A DNA stretch of 64,000 nucleotides from Centrapalus pauciflorus (GCA_020465985.1 JAANYP010003878.1:226001-290000); one strand, 5' to 3'. Shown: positions 1 through 13,006, counted from the first letter of the stretch. Translations and numbers: made by a program. The notes: a model not told the origin generated them from the sequence alone.

Positions 1-551
1 ATAATATAAAAACGGGTAGCCACGTCATTAAAAAATTGTCCACATAGGCATCGAAACCGGAAGCAACCGGTTAACAGGTACATCAACTACCAATTTGGAA
101 CAATTTTGAAACTTTGACTACCAAATGTGCACAAAAAAAAAGTTCACAACATAAACGTGTACAAAATCGAAAGTTCAGAGCTATTTGATGTCATTTTCCC
201 TTTTGTAAATAAAAATTTCATCTCATATTAATTTAAAAAGAAAATTTTATTGTGATAACAATTATATATTTTATGTAACTTTTTAAAATAATAACATAAA
301 AGAAATATCATGTAAAATAATTGTCTTTTGCTAATAACTTAATATCATATGGGTTGATAATAACATACCAACAAATAAAAAAATTTCCAATATTAATTTT
401 ATTTATTTTCATATCATGTTTTTTTAGTATCATATAATGTCGTTTGAATGATTCATTTATTCAAGTTTAGTAATAATATTTCATTTTTAATATATAAATT
501 TATAATAATATTGTATGATTATATTTATTTTAAAAACAATCTTTTAAACAT

Positions 552-580
552 ACCCATGTATTACATGGGTAATAAACTAG
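552..580 (+). mobile_element. Helitron 3' terminus (hairpin plus CTAG)
   Basis: A perfect 8-bp stem (ACCCATGT/ACATGGGT, 3-nt loop) at 552-570 is followed six bases later by CTAG (577-580) and then T. This is the classic Helitron 3' end (hairpin, CTRR, insertion before T). The body lies upstream and its 5' end is not recognised; it may begin before the window. No Rep/helicase coding is visible in 1-551. Confidence 0.6.
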
Positions 581-2201
581 TATAAATAGCAAAAAAAAAA
601 AATCTTGTACACGTAGCATATTATTGAAAAGCCAAGTGGCAAAAAAAAAAATATATCATGTACAAGTGGCAAGAAAAAATCTAATTATTCATTTAATAAA
701 AATAGATAGATTATACGAAAAAATACAGTTTGATTAATTTTAGTTAATTATTTATTAAATTAATAATATTAAATTTGGAAATATTTGATTTCATTTAAAA
801 ATAAAAGTATATTTAGTAGATAAAGTGGCAAAATCACACAAAGCGACATGTGATAAATGAAAGGAGGGCATACACGTGACAATTAGTTATTCATTTAATA
901 GTATGTGTGTATAAGTTTGCGCAAAACTTTATGAGAAATTTTAAGTGAAAAAAACCAACATGTTTTCATATATGTTGTGTTTTCATTTTTTTTATATTAT
1001 TATTTTTTTTAGAAAAGTCCTTAAGTTAAATTTATCTTTTTGATTTAATGAAATTTGACTATTAGAACCCCACTTTTCAATTTTTAAAACATTCGGTTAC
1101 TTATTATGACTGGATTCTAATAGTTAAATTTCACAAAGTATTGGAACATGTTGATTTTGTTTTATAGTAAATCTAAAATTTTATATAAAAATAAAACATA
1201 TATTGTGTAATTTTTTATTTTGACATTATACTTTCAGGACTAACATTTAGAGGTCTCAAAGTTTTTAAAAAAGTGTATTTTTGGGTATAGGAAGCGAAAA
1301 GTGATTTGTACACAACAACAGTTTGTCATAAATAATCATTATGGTATCCTTACTAACTTTCCATCATGAAAGTACTAAAAATTTATTTTTAATGATAGGA
1401 AGATATTTTATAATGAGATTTTTATATGATGAAAAAATTATTGTGTATAAATCAATACTATAGGAAGCTATAATGGGTATGGAACCATTCTCTCTCTCGA
1501 ATGTAGTTTTAAGGTTTATGTCTATAATATGTTACAATAAATTTAACAATTATTTTTTGGGTTTATATTGAAAAACTTTTTCATAATTTTTTTATGTTTT
1601 ATTGGTTTCATTCATTTGGCATAATCTTTTCTACTTTAGTTTCTATATCTTTTTTTGTACGTCTTATTATCCGGCTTTCAATATAGAAATGTATAATTTT
1701 GAAAGGAAAAACTAAAGTAAATATATTATACGCGTAAGTAAAAAAGTTCATGTATCATATCAATACATTTGAATAAGTATGTTGGTATTGTACGAACTTA
1801 ATTCTTACAAAATAACCATTATACTTTCAAAGTTTCATAGGTTTGACCCTTTCTTTTCAAGTAAATGGCCTATGAATACGACAAAAAAGTTATAGGACTA
1901 AAGTAGAAAAACATATATTGAATAGACGAAATAGATAAAAATATAAAAATATGATGGCTTTTTTTAATTTCTCTAAGGACGCGTTTGGCACATGTAAATG
2001 AGGCTAGAGAAATGAAAATAAGTGGAATGCCCTTGTTTTTTTAGGTCTGAGAATTGTAAAATAAGAATTAAATCAAGTTCTTTTCTCTATTTTTGATTTC
2101 CTCCCTGGTAAGGAGAAAGAGAGTAATTGAAATTTCATTTCCCTAACTTTTTTTCATTTCATGTGGTCTTTTCTCTTCTCTCTCTTCGACAATCTCCAAC
2201 G
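581..2201. other. AT-rich intergenic spacer
   Basis: No coding sequence is supported. Around 840-912 the minus strand resembles the 5' part of a Helitron family (short motifs shared with 21.9-22.0 kb). From about 1980 an ACGCGTTTGGC-type MITE end appears, whose partner may lie beyond the LTR element near 12.9 kb. The sequence becomes CT-rich just before the retrotransposon insertion at 2202. Confidence 0.5.
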
Positions 2202-2206
2202 GTTGT

Positions 2207-4604
2207 TGTAACAACCTAACTTTTGATCAGTTATGTAATGTTTATTTTGAGATAATAATATAATTTTATTATATTATTTATGTTGCAATTATTAAATAAA
2301 ATATGAAAAAATGAATTAAGTAAATATAATTTTAAATTATATTTATGATTTAATTGAGTAAAATAAAAGAGATGTAAAATACAAAAGTTTAGTGGGTTAA
2401 AATTGCAAACATGACTAAAGTAATATATAAAAACCAAATTAATAGACATTAAATCATCATTTAAAAGAAATTACTCTCTCTCTCTATTCTCTCTCTAAAA
2501 CCACACGGCCACATCAAAATTCATCAAGGAAGTTTATAATTTGCAATCAATTGAAGACTTAAAGATCAAAGGGAGTTACAAATAGCAACAATCAACAACA
2601 ATCTACAAAGATATAGAGGTAATTTTTAATATTTTTGAAGAATGTTTCGGTTTTGATAAAAACCGAAACCAAAGGATTATAATATGAGAAATTTGATGTT
2701 GCATGTCTAAGATTTTAGAAGATTCTGATGAATTTAAGTTAATAAATGTAACAGAAACAAAAATCCGTGATCAGATTGTCCAAATAAGCAAGAATTATGA
2801 AATTTTTATAAAATAAGTGTTCTTGACAAAAATTGCCTATTTTGGATAATCTTGACCAATTGATGATGTTATTGATAGGGAAATTAGTATAAAACCAATC
2901 AAACAATGATATTACAACATTATAATACATTGCATGACAATATAATTGAGTTTTAGTGAAATTTGATAAAAATCCGTATGAACAAAATGAAGAACACCAA
3001 GAACATTTCTGGAAAAATTACTAAGTCCAGGGATCCGAATTCGGATGAGACCCGAATTCGGATGATGTCCCACTTCGGACACCTAAATTCGGATGAAACC
3101 CATTTTCGGATCCCATACTTCGGATAATAAAATTATTATTTTGATAAGTGTTGGTCCGAACTCGGATGATCCGAGTTCGGATGGTATTAATTCGGATAAA
3201 AGTTCTACTTCGAATGATGATCCGAATCCGGATGTGTGCTTGGTCCGAATTGGGATGCCCGTTTCGGATGAATATGAATCCGGATGACATTTCAGATTGG
3301 TCCGAATCTGGGTGCCAGATCCGGATTGGTCCGAATCCGGATGGTCCGAATCCGGATGATCCGAAATTGGATATCCTATTTTGATATCTTTACAAAATTA
3401 AAGAAAAATGAATCAAATGATTAACAGAGTTATCAGTTATCAGAATCAGATAAAATAAAGAGAAAGACATGAAATTGATATGATTTGACAATAATAATTT
3501 TGGACAGGTTCAGTTGATGTCTGAACATTGACACAAAGAATTTAAAGACTTAAAGAATTGAAAGCGGGTCGCTGATTTGAAAAGAATTGACAGAACAGAT
3601 TGACAAAGATAAAATCCTGAGATAACTCAGGTGGCAGATTCATATATCTGTTTGACCAAGACCCAGACCTGTGAGTTATAGATATTCAGATTGAACATGC
3701 ATAGATCCGGTTGAGATATATTGTTGCTGATAGATTTATTGATATTCACTTTATCAGCTGGAATGAGACCTGTGCACACCATGGATGGGTGTTGCCCAGT
3801 GGATCATGATAGCTATTTGATTATCTTTTCATATTGCATTTAATATTGCTTCAGACTTTGCTTTATGATTCATTGCTATCATGACTTCTAAGACATATGC
3901 TTACATCATTGATCAGACATTTGATAGATTGATTCAGCTTGACTAGCCCTTATGGTCTATTGTTCTAGACCCGGCTATTTCACCAGTTCTTATGAACTTG
4001 GTAATGACCTCCGATGTTCCGCCATATTGACTTACTGGTAGCTAGCCCAGTATGTGGCTGATCCCCACGATTTAAGCGTGAGTGTGGCTTGAACATCATC
4101 CGATTCTATGATTCTATATCTCAATCATGAGGGCTGTAGCGGCAGCCAAGACATATCACGCTAAGACTAATGACTCCGCTTGACACGCATGTTGATATTA
4201 AAAATCTATAAACTCACTAAGCGTTGCTTACAGATGTTGCATTAATATTTTACAGGAAAAGCCAAAGGAAAATCACCTGCAGGACCTAGTACTTAGGTCA
4301 TTCAAGATTCAAGTTTTTGAAGATTTTCTAGACCACTACTCAACAAATCTTTCTGGTACTGATTGGAAGACAACAATTGTGGTGGTTCTGGGTAGATTTG
4401 ATGTAATGTATGATATTATGATTAGATTAGATGTTACCCTTTTATAACTTTATTTTGAAATATGTAAACTTAATCCTAATCTTGTATGTACATGTAATTT
4501 TATTATTCCGCAATTTAATTACTCTATCTTAGTATGGTTGATATCGTATTGCTATTTGTGGGACCTAGACTCTGAGGACTGACCCGGAAGGGGAGGTCTT
4601 CACA
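2207..4604 (+). repeat. 5' LTR of element 1 (2398 bp)
   Basis: Starts TG and ends CA, and aligns end to end with 9503-11887. It contains the palindrome-rich CCGAATTCGGAT array at 3030-3372. The 5' part is AT-rich with a CT-rich stretch near 2475-2500. Indels relative to the 3' LTR are a 2-bp A-run difference near 2310, about 10 bp near 2590, and 1 bp near 2780. Confidence 0.95.
3030..3372. repeat. Palindromic CCGAAT(T/C)CGGAT array in the 5' LTR
   Basis: About fifteen irregularly spaced copies of an imperfect palindrome (TCCGAATTCGGA, TCCGAATCCGGA and variants) lie in roughly 340 bp. The block is clearly richer in CpG than the rest of the LTR. The same array is at 10313-10655. The many short frames that read through it on both strands come from the repeat and are not genes. 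A regulatory role is only inferred. Confidence 0.8.
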
Positions 4605-4607
4605 GGA

Positions 4608-4620
4608 TGGTATCAGAGCC
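4608..4620 (+). other. Primer binding site (tRNA-iMet) of element 1
   Basis: TGGTATCAGAGCC begins three bases after the 5' LTR end and matches the usual initiator-Met tRNA primer site of plant Ty3/gypsy and copia elements. Confidence 0.92.
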
Positions 4621-4802
4621 CTAGTTTGAGTGAATCAAGTATTACGTGAGTATACTTGGTCTCAAACTGAAGCAATACATATGTATCAATCATTTAGGTG
4701 GTTTGAACTGAGATAGGATGTACAGACTGATAGGATGGGAAAAGGGTACATAGATCTAAGTCTATAAACTGATAGTTAAATGCTTGTAATTTTCAATAGA
4801 AG

Positions 4803-7800
4803 ATGTCAGGATCAGGATCAGGTGATATTCCCAGCAACATGAATCCACAACAGATGTTTGAAATGATGCAACAACTTCTAGCTCAACATTCAGAACAACA
4901 GAACAAAATAATGCAAGAACAGTTTCAGGCCAGAGATGAGGCCGAAGCTAAAAGACGTGAAGATAAGAAAAATAAGAGAAAAGAAAAGCAAGTTCAGATT
5001 AATAACTCTGATTCTGATAACTCTATTCCCGATGCCCTAATTGCTCAGCCTAAAGGCTGCAAATTCAAAGATTTTAAAGCGAGCGGTGCCCTGAACTTCG
5101 AGGGTACTGTAGATCCGATTCAGGCAATGGATTGGATCAGTCATACGGAAGAAATTTTTAGAATCTCTGACTGTTTAGATTCTAAGAAAGTGAGCTACGC
5201 GTCTGCGTTGTTTGTTGGAGCTGCTCGCGCATGGTGGAAGACACAGCGAAGCATATACGGGGAGGAAGTCATTCAGACATTGGAATGGAACCAGTTTCTA
5301 GACATGTTCAACGCGAAATACTGCCCGGTTGACCAGCGAGATAAGATGGAAGTCCAATTAATGCAACTGACTCAGGGAACGAAGACTGTAGATGAATACG
5401 AACACGAATTTTCGAGATTATGTGGCTACTCTTCTTACCAAGTGGCAACAGAGGAAAGGAAAATGAATAGGTTCCGAGTAGGACTCAATCCCAGATATCG
5501 ACATCCCATGAGTGCGATCAAATATAAGAGCTATCTGGAAATGGTAGAAGCAGCGAGACAGATTGAGCGAGGGTACTTAGAGTATGGTGATCAGCTATAC
5601 GCTCCAGCGACTAACCCAATGAATCCGTCTCCTCCGAAGAAACAGAGATTCGGTAGATTTTTCAAGCCAAGTAAATCTCAGCCCCAGCAATCCCGTCAGT
5701 ATAGTTCTCAGTCGAAAGTACAAGCATATTCCCTAACGAACGAGCCGCGATTTTGCAAACGGTGTAGAAAGTCTCATATGGGGTTGTGCAATCCAGATGA
5801 CGTAACTTGTTTTGCGTGCAACACGATTGGTCATAGCAGCGAGGAATGTCCACAGCAGGGACGAGGATGTGCGAAATGCGGAAAAAGGGGACACTTCATG
5901 TACCAGTGTCGTAGCGGGCCACATTATCCATCACAATCATCAGCAGGAGGTTCTACGGGGAAAAGTTCTGCTGCAACACCGACTGCACGGACTCGAGCTT
6001 TCCAAATAACAGCCGAGGAAGCAAAAGAAACACCTGATGTAGTTACGGGTATGTTTTTGCTTAACTCTATTCCTTCCCGAGTACTATTTGATTCCGGAGC
6101 GAGTCGTTCTTTTATATCCACATCTTTTGCACAAAGGCTACATAAAGCTCCATCAAAGCTTCCCATAATACTTGATATTGAGACAGCCAGTAACAATTTC
6201 GTTATGGCTGAATCTGTCTACCGAAACTGCACTCTGCTCGTAAATAACATCGTATTCAACCTCGATCTCATCCCGATTTCATTAAAAGAGTTTGACGTCA
6301 TCATCGGCATGGACTGGTTAACGAATAATGAGGCTACAATTATCTGCAACCGGCGAATCATTAGAATCAAGTCTTCAGACGGCCGAGTATTAGAGATCAA
6401 GGGCGAGAAGCGGAAAGGTGCACATTGTTTCATATCTGTTGAAAAAGCGCATAAGTACTTATCTAAGGGTCATGAATCCTACGTATGCTATGTCTCATCT
6501 GAATCTATCTCTGAAGCCCAAAAGAAATCATTATCTGATATTCCTATCGTCTGTGAGTTCCCAGACGTATTTCCCGATGACATTTCGGGAGTGCCACCGG
6601 AACGTCAAGTCGAGTTCAGTATTGACTTGGTTCCTGGTGCGGCTCCTATCGCAAAAGCTCCATACAGACTTGCACCTGCGGAAATGCAGGAAATGTCAAA
6701 ACAGCTGCAAGAGCTGTTGGAAAAAGGTTTTATTCGACCAAGTTCGTCTCCGTGGGGTGCACCAGTCTTATTTGTCAAAAAGAAAGACGGAACCTTCCGT
6801 ATGTGCATCGACTACCGCGAGTTGAACAAAGTCACCATAAAGAATAAATATCCTCTGCCCAGGATTGATGATCTGTTTGATCAACTGCAAGGAGCTAGTT
6901 ATTTCTCAAAAATAGATCTCCGTTCTGGGTATCATCAACTGAAAGTAAGAAATGAGGATATTCCGAAGACAGCCTTCCGTACAAGATACGGTCATTACGA
7001 ATTTCTCGTGATGCCGTTCGGCTTAACAAATGCACCAGCGGCATTCATGGATCTCATGAATCGTGTGTGCAGACCAATGTTGGATAAATCAGTTATCGTG
7101 TTCATAGACGATATTCTGATTTACTCCAAAACGGAGGCTGATCATTCTATCCATCTGCGGCAATTGCTAGAGTTATTAAGAAAAGAAAGACTCTACGCAA
7201 AATTCTCTAAGTGCGAATTTTGGCTCAGACAGGTATAATTTCTATTATATATGTCTTGAGCTATTTCCTAAGTATTCTTTGATTTACATCAGAACTTGAA
7301 TTCCTACTTTGATTTTTTTATAGATCCAGTTCCTTGGCCATGTTGTTTCTGGCGAAGGGATTTCCGTTGATCCTTCGAAAGTCGAGGCCGTTCAGAAATG
7401 GCAAACGCCTCGTAATGCCTCAGAAATCCGAAGTTTCCTTGGATTGGCCGGTTATTATCGGCGATTCATAAAGGATTTCTCGAAGATTGTTGTACCTCTA
7501 ACGATGCTAACACGAAAGAATACTCCTTTCGTTTGGACCGATAAACAGCAAGAGGCATTTGATATTCTGAAACAGAAACTTATTCAAGCGCCGATCCTAG
7601 CCTTGCCAGAAGGCAATGACGATTTCGTTGTTTACAGCGATGCATCTGGTACTGGCTTAGGATGTGTTCTTATGCAAAGGAGAAAAGTAATTGCTTACGC
7701 TTCAAGGCAATTAAAAGACTATGAGAAAAGTGCACCAACTCATGATCTTGAGTTGGCTGCTGTTAGCTTTGCACTGAAGATCTGGCGTCACTATCTATAT

Positions 7801-9465
7801 GGGACTCGGTGTCAGCTCTACACCGATCATAAGAGTCTCAAATACCTTTTCACTCAAAAAGATCTGAACATGAAACAACGTCGATCCTTGGAGCTTATCA
7901 AGGATTATGATTGCGAGATCTTATATCATCCCGGCAAAGCAAATGTTGTCGCGGATGCGTTGAGTAGAAAAGTATATCCAGAAAAGTGCTGTTATGCCCT
8001 AACTCCAGTTATATTCTCTTCTGATCTTATTGAAGATATTAGAGTTGCTCAAACTGAAGCACTGAAAGAAGAGAATATCGAATCTGAAAATCTTAAAGGG
8101 CAGTTACAATTTATAACTCTGAACCATTTGGGACTCCACTGTTTCAAAGGAAACCGAATCTGGATTCCTAAATATGGTTCTATTCGTAGCACTCTTCTAT
8201 CTGAAGCTCACAAGTCCAAATTATCTGTTCATCCTGGCAGCTCAAAGATGTATTTTGATCTGAAAGCTGATTACTGGTGGCCAGGAATGAAGAAAGACAT
8301 CGGAGAATGTGTTGAAAGCTGCAAAGTATGTCAGATGGTTAAGGCAGAACACCAGAAACCCTTCGGGGATATGCAACCACTGCCAGTTCCTGAATGGAAG
8401 TGGGAGCATATAACAATGGACTTCATTACGAAGCTGCCAAAGACCAAAAGACAACACGACTCTATCTGGGTAGTCGTTGATCGTTTAACGAAATCAGCAC
8501 ATTTCATTCCAATGAAAGAAACTTATTCTCTGGATAGATTGGCACAGTTGTACATCACAGAAATTATTTCTCGTCACGGTGTGCCAAAGTCTATTGTATC
8601 TGATCGTGATAGTCGTTTCACATCCAGATTCTGGCAAGCTCTACAAGAAGGGATGGGTACTCGGATTTCTATGAGTACTGCTTATCATCCAAATGCAGAT
8701 GGCCAGAGTGAGCGTACTATTCTAACTCTCGAAGATATGCTTCGTGCCTGCATTCTTGATTTAGGTAGTAACTGGGATGACCACTTGCCGTTGGTCGAAT
8801 TCTCATACAATAACAGTTATCATTCTACAATCAAGATGGCTCCTTTTGAAGCTCTATACGGAAGAAAATGCAGAACTCCTACCTGTTGGCGCGAAACAGG
8901 TGAATCGCCAATAGCAGGACCTGCCCTTCTACAGTTGACTCACGAAAAGATTCAACTTGTTAGAAGAAATATTCTTGAAGCTCAGAGCAGGCAGAAGTCA
9001 TATTATGACAACCGGCATAGATCAATCAGTTTTGCAGTTAACGACTGGGTAATGCTGAAAATATCCCCAATGAAGAATGTGGTACGGTTCATTAAAAGAA
9101 ACAAGTTAGCTCCGAGATTTATTGGTCCGTTCAAGATTGTTGAAAAGATTGGGAATCAGTCTTACCGTCTTGATCTACCAGCGGACTTAGCTGGAATACA
9201 TCCTGTATTCCATGTTAGTCATTTGAGAAAGAGTTTAGCTGACGAAAGAGAAGTACAGATACCACATGTTAACCTGCAAATTGATGAAAAGCTTCGAGTG
9301 GTTGAAGAGCCAGAACGTATTTTGGACTTGAAAATTAAGAAGCTTAGAAATAAAGAGATACAGATGGTGCTCGTCCAGTGGAAACACCACAAAGGTTCGC
9401 ATCAGTCTTGGGAATCCAGAGATGTTATGAAAGCAACATATCCCAGTCTGTTCGAACATAGCTAA
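4803..9465 (+). CDS. gag-pol polyprotein of element 1, interrupted by an intron-like segment
   Basis: The retrotransposon polyprotein makes the particle, protease, reverse transcriptase, RNase H and integrase. Part 1 (4803-7232, ATG start) carries the gag domain, CCHC zinc knuckles near residues 336 and 356, aspartic protease DSGA at about residue 430, and RT with a catalytic Asp near 705 and the FIDD motif at 767-770. Part 2 (7324-9465) continues RT, then RNase H, the integrase zinc region, catalytic D (about 8419), D (about 8602) and E (8710), and a chromodomain-like tail. The parts are in different frames because 7233-7323 (91 bp, GT...AG) intervenes. If that is removed, the reading resumes exactly between conserved RT residues. 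No other stop or frameshift is seen, so the element may be autonomous. gag and pol share one frame. Confidence 0.9.
7233..7323 (+). other. Intron-like segment within reverse transcriptase
   Basis: The segment begins CAG|GTATAA and ends in a T-rich tract TTTTTTATAG|ATC. It is T/A-rich, contains stop codons, and is 91 bp long, not a multiple of three. Precise removal rejoins the conserved RT region just before the FLGHVVS motif with no residue lost or gained; the same join is uninterrupted in element 2 near 44.46 kb. Splice signals and effect are visible in the sequence; actual splicing is inferred. Confidence 0.75.
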
Positions 9466-9502
9466 CTTCGAGGACGAAGTTTGTGCGTGGTGGAGCCCAT
9501 TC
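9466..9502 (+). other. 3' untranslated end and polypurine tract of element 1
   Basis: The CTTCGAGGACGAAG motif, typical of the 3' end of plant chromoviruses, and a purine-rich stretch (GTGGTGGAG) lie directly before the 3' LTR. The latter would prime plus-strand synthesis. Confidence 0.6.
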
Positions 9503-11887
9503 TGTAACAACCTAACTTTTGATCAGTTATGTAATGTTTATTTTGAGATAATAATATAATTTTATTATATTATTTATGTTGCAATTATTAAATAAAATAT
9601 GAAAATGAATTAAGTAAATATAATTTTAAATTATATTTATGATTTAATTGAGTAAAATAAAATAGATGTAAAATACAAAAGTTTAGTGGGTTAAAATTGC
9701 AAACATGACTAAAGTAATATATAAAAACCAAATTAATAGACATTAAATCATCATTTAAAAGAAATTACTCTCTCTCTCTATTCTCTCTCTAAAACCACAC
9801 GGCCACATCAAAATTTATCAAGGAAGTTTATAATTTGCAATCAATTGAAGACTTAAAGATCAAAGGGAGTTACAAATAGCAACAATCTACAAAGATATAG
9901 AGGTAATTTTTAATATTTTTGAAGAATGTTTCGGTTTTGATAAAAACCGAAACCAAAGAATTATAATATGAGAATTTTGATGTTGCATGTCTAAGATTTT
10001 AGAAGATTATGATGAATTTAAGTTAATAAATGTAACATAAACAAAAATTCGTGATCAGATTGTCCAATAAGCAAGAATTATGAAATTTTTATAAAATAAG
10101 TGTTCTTGACAAATATTGCCTATTTTGGATAATCTTGACCAATTGATGATGTTATTGATAGGGAAATTAGTATAAAACCAATCAAACAATGATATTACAA
10201 CATTATAATACATTGCATGACAATATAAATGAGTTTTAGTGAAATTTGATAAAAATCCGTATGAACAAAATGAAGAACACCAAGAACATTTCTGGAAAAA
10301 TTACTAAGTCCAGGGATCCGAATTCGGATGAGACCCGAATTCGGATGATGTCCCACTTCGGACACCTAAATTCGGATGAAACCCATTTTCGGATCCCATA
10401 CTTCGGATAATAAAATTATTATTTTGATAAGTGTTGGTCCGAACTCGGATGATCCGAGTTCGGATGGTATTAATTCGGATAAAAGTTCTACTTCGAATGA
10501 TGATCCGAATCCGGATGTGTGCTTGGTCCGAATTGGGATGCCCGTTTCGGATGAATATGAATCCGGATGACATTTCAGATTGGTCCGAATCCGGGTTCCA
10601 GATCCGGATTGGTCCGAATCCGGATGGTCCGAATCCGGATGATCCGAAATTGGATATCCTATTTTGATATCTTTACAAAATTAAAGAAAAATGAATCAAA
10701 TGATTAACAGAGTTATCAGTTATCAGAATCAGATAAAATAAAGAGAAAGACATGAAATTGATATGATTTGACAATAATAATTTTGGACAGGTTCAGTTGA
10801 TGTCTGAACATTGACACAAAGAATTTAAAGACTTAAAGAATTGAAAGCGGGTCGCTGATTTGAAAAGAATTGACAGAACAGATTGACAAAGATAAAATCC
10901 TGAGATAACTCAGGTGGCAGATTCATATATCTGTTTGACCAAGACCCAGACCTGTGAGTTATAGATATTCAGATTGAACATGCATAGATCCGGTTGAGAT
11001 ATATTGTTGCTGATAGATTTATTGATATTCACTTTATCAGCTGGAATGAGACCTGTGCACACCATGGATGGGTGTTGCCCAGTGGATCATGATAGCTATT
11101 TGATTATCTTTTCATATTGCATTTAATATTGCTTCAGACTTTGCTTTATGATTCATTGCTATCATGACTTCTAAGACATATGCTTACATCATTGATCAGA
11201 CATTTGATAGATTGATTCAGCTTGACTAGCTCTTATGGTCTATTGTTCTAGACCCGGCTATTTCACCAGTTCTTATGAACTTGGTAATGACCTCCGATGT
11301 TCCGCCATATTGACTTACTGGTAGCTAGCCCAGTATGTGGCTGATCCCCACGATTTAAGCGTGAGTGTGGCTTGAACATCATCCGATTCTATGATTCTAT
11401 ATCTCAATCATGAGGGCTGTAGCGGCAGCCAAGACATATCACGCTAAGACTAATGACTCCGCTTGACACGCATGTTGATATTGAAAATCTATAAACTCAC
11501 TAAGCGTTGCTTACAGATGTTGCATTAATATTTTACAGGAAAAGCCAAAGGAAAATCACCTGCAGGACCTAGTACTTAGGTCATTCAAGATTCAAGTTTT
11601 TGAAGATTTTCTAGACCACTACTCAACAAATCTTTCTGGTACTGATTGGAAGACAACAATTGTGGTGGTTCTGAGTAGATTTGATGTAATGTATGATATT
11701 ATGATTAGATTAGATGTTACCCTTTTATAACTTTATTTTGAAATATGTAAACTTAATCCTAATCTTGTATGTACATGTAATTTTATTATTCCGCAATTTA
11801 ATTACCCTATCTTAGTATGGTTGATATCGTATTGCTATTTGTGGGACCTAGACTCTGAGGACTGACCCGGAAGGGGAGGTCTTCACA
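9503..11887 (+). repeat. 3' LTR of element 1 (2385 bp)
   Basis: Matches 2207-4604 nearly base for base and ends CA before TSD GTTGT at 11888-11892. Most differences from the 5' LTR fall in the first 700 bp. Confidence 0.95.
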
Positions 11888-11957
11888 GTTGTCTCTCTTT
11901 CTTCGACGATCTTTAGATCAAACCTTGCCATTCTGTTCTCCGGCACAGACTTCCCAA

Positions 11958-11959
<2 letters not shown>

Positions 11960-12013
<54 letters not shown>
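11960..12013. repeat. (CT)n microsatellite
   Basis: About 27 uninterrupted CT dinucleotides, about 70 bp downstream of the retrotransposon, in a CT-rich context that continues the interrupted flank at 2160-2206. Confidence 0.95.
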
Positions 12014-12015
<2 letters not shown>

Positions 12016-12816
12016 AGCTAGCAATGTTGGTTTGAGTTTCTTTCTCTTTTCTCTCTCCAGTTTGATGTAAATCTCTTATTTATATGGTAATGTATGGTGT
12101 AAATCTCATATTTAATATGGCATACGACATAGTATGGTGTAATATCAGATTTGATTATGTGTTGTTATGAACTTCTTATTTGTGCATTTAAGATTTGCAA
12201 TGTGTGTAATGAACTTTTTGATAAAATAGTGTCGTAAGTTTCAAATTTGCTATATATGAACTTCTTGTGTATTGTTATCTTAGATTCGCTGTGTAAATCT
12301 TAGATTTGATATTTATGAACTTACTCTGTTTTGTTATCTCAGGTTTTCTATGTAAATCAGCAGTCTTTTGACTCAATTTATTTGAGCCTGAACTGTTGTT
12401 GATGACTTCCTATTTTCAAAAAGAGAAGATTGACATAATAGACTTGTTTGATTGGTAATGATGTGATTCTAGGATGACGATTTCATGAGATAATTGCTTA
12501 CTGTTTATGTTACTTGTTTTACAAATTGAAATATTTTTTTATTTGAATTAACTTGTAGTACTATATTTGGTTTACTATGTTGATACTTTTTTTATTTAGT
12601 TTGATCAATGAAGTATTTAATTATTGGTACATTTTTTGGTTTGAATAAGAAAATGTTGTGAAAAAATTATAGTTGCAAATAAAATTTTTTGATATAATTT
12701 GCTGATGAATTCTCTCGTGTACCGAACAAAGACATGATTATCTGATATATTACTACTCTAGTGAATTTCTTGTTATATCAAACAGAATAATTCATTCCTA
12801 TTCTCTAGTCTAATTT
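12014..12816. other. AT-rich spacer
   Basis: No gene is supported. 12060-12360 has loosely repeating phrases (GTAAATCT..., TATGAACTTCTT), which suggest old local duplication. Confidence 0.4.
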
Positions 12817-12905
12817 CATTTCTCTACAATTTCATTTTGCGATCTGTTATCATTTCTCTACAATTTTATTTTGCAATCTGTTATCATTTTTCTACAATTT
12901 CATTC
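12817..12905. repeat. 34-bp minisatellite, about 2.6 copies
   Basis: Units starting at 12817, 12851 and 12885 share CATTTCTCTACAATTT..ATTTTGC.ATCTGTTAT with one or two mismatches each. The array ends in an ACCACACCCTAA segment that may be a MITE end. Confidence 0.8.
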
Positions 12906-13006
12906 TCTCTACCAACCACACCCTAAGACTTCTTTCATTTTGAATTTTTAGAGTTATAATAACTTATAACTAATTTTACAACGGTAACACGTTACAGTCA
13001 CAAGCA

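Larger units (their letters stand above)
2207..11887 (+). mobile_element. Complete Ty3/gypsy LTR retrotransposon (element 1)
   Basis: Two near-identical LTRs (2207-4604 and 9503-11887, both TGTAACAACC...TTCACA) enclose gag-pol on the plus strand. A perfect 5-bp target duplication GTTGT flanks it (2202-2206 and 11888-11892). The PBS TGGTATCAGAGCC at 4608-4620 matches the initiator Met-tRNA 3' end. Domain order gag-PR-RT-RNaseH-IN defines Ty3/gypsy. A C-terminal QWKHH..SWE segment resembles a chromodomain tail, suggesting a chromovirus (Tekay/Del-like; lineage is inference). Manual comparison finds roughly 15 substitutions and a few small indels between LTRs, which indicates a recent insertion. 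Confidence 0.95.

Noticed and set aside
3021..3384. Several overlapping 64-89-codon frames on both strands in each LTR
   Set aside because: They are readings of the CCGAATTCGGAT palindromic array, present identically in both LTRs, with no domain or constraint.
5662..6433. Minus-strand frames opposite gag-pol of element 1
   Set aside because: They are shadows of the real polyprotein frame; no similarity is recognised.
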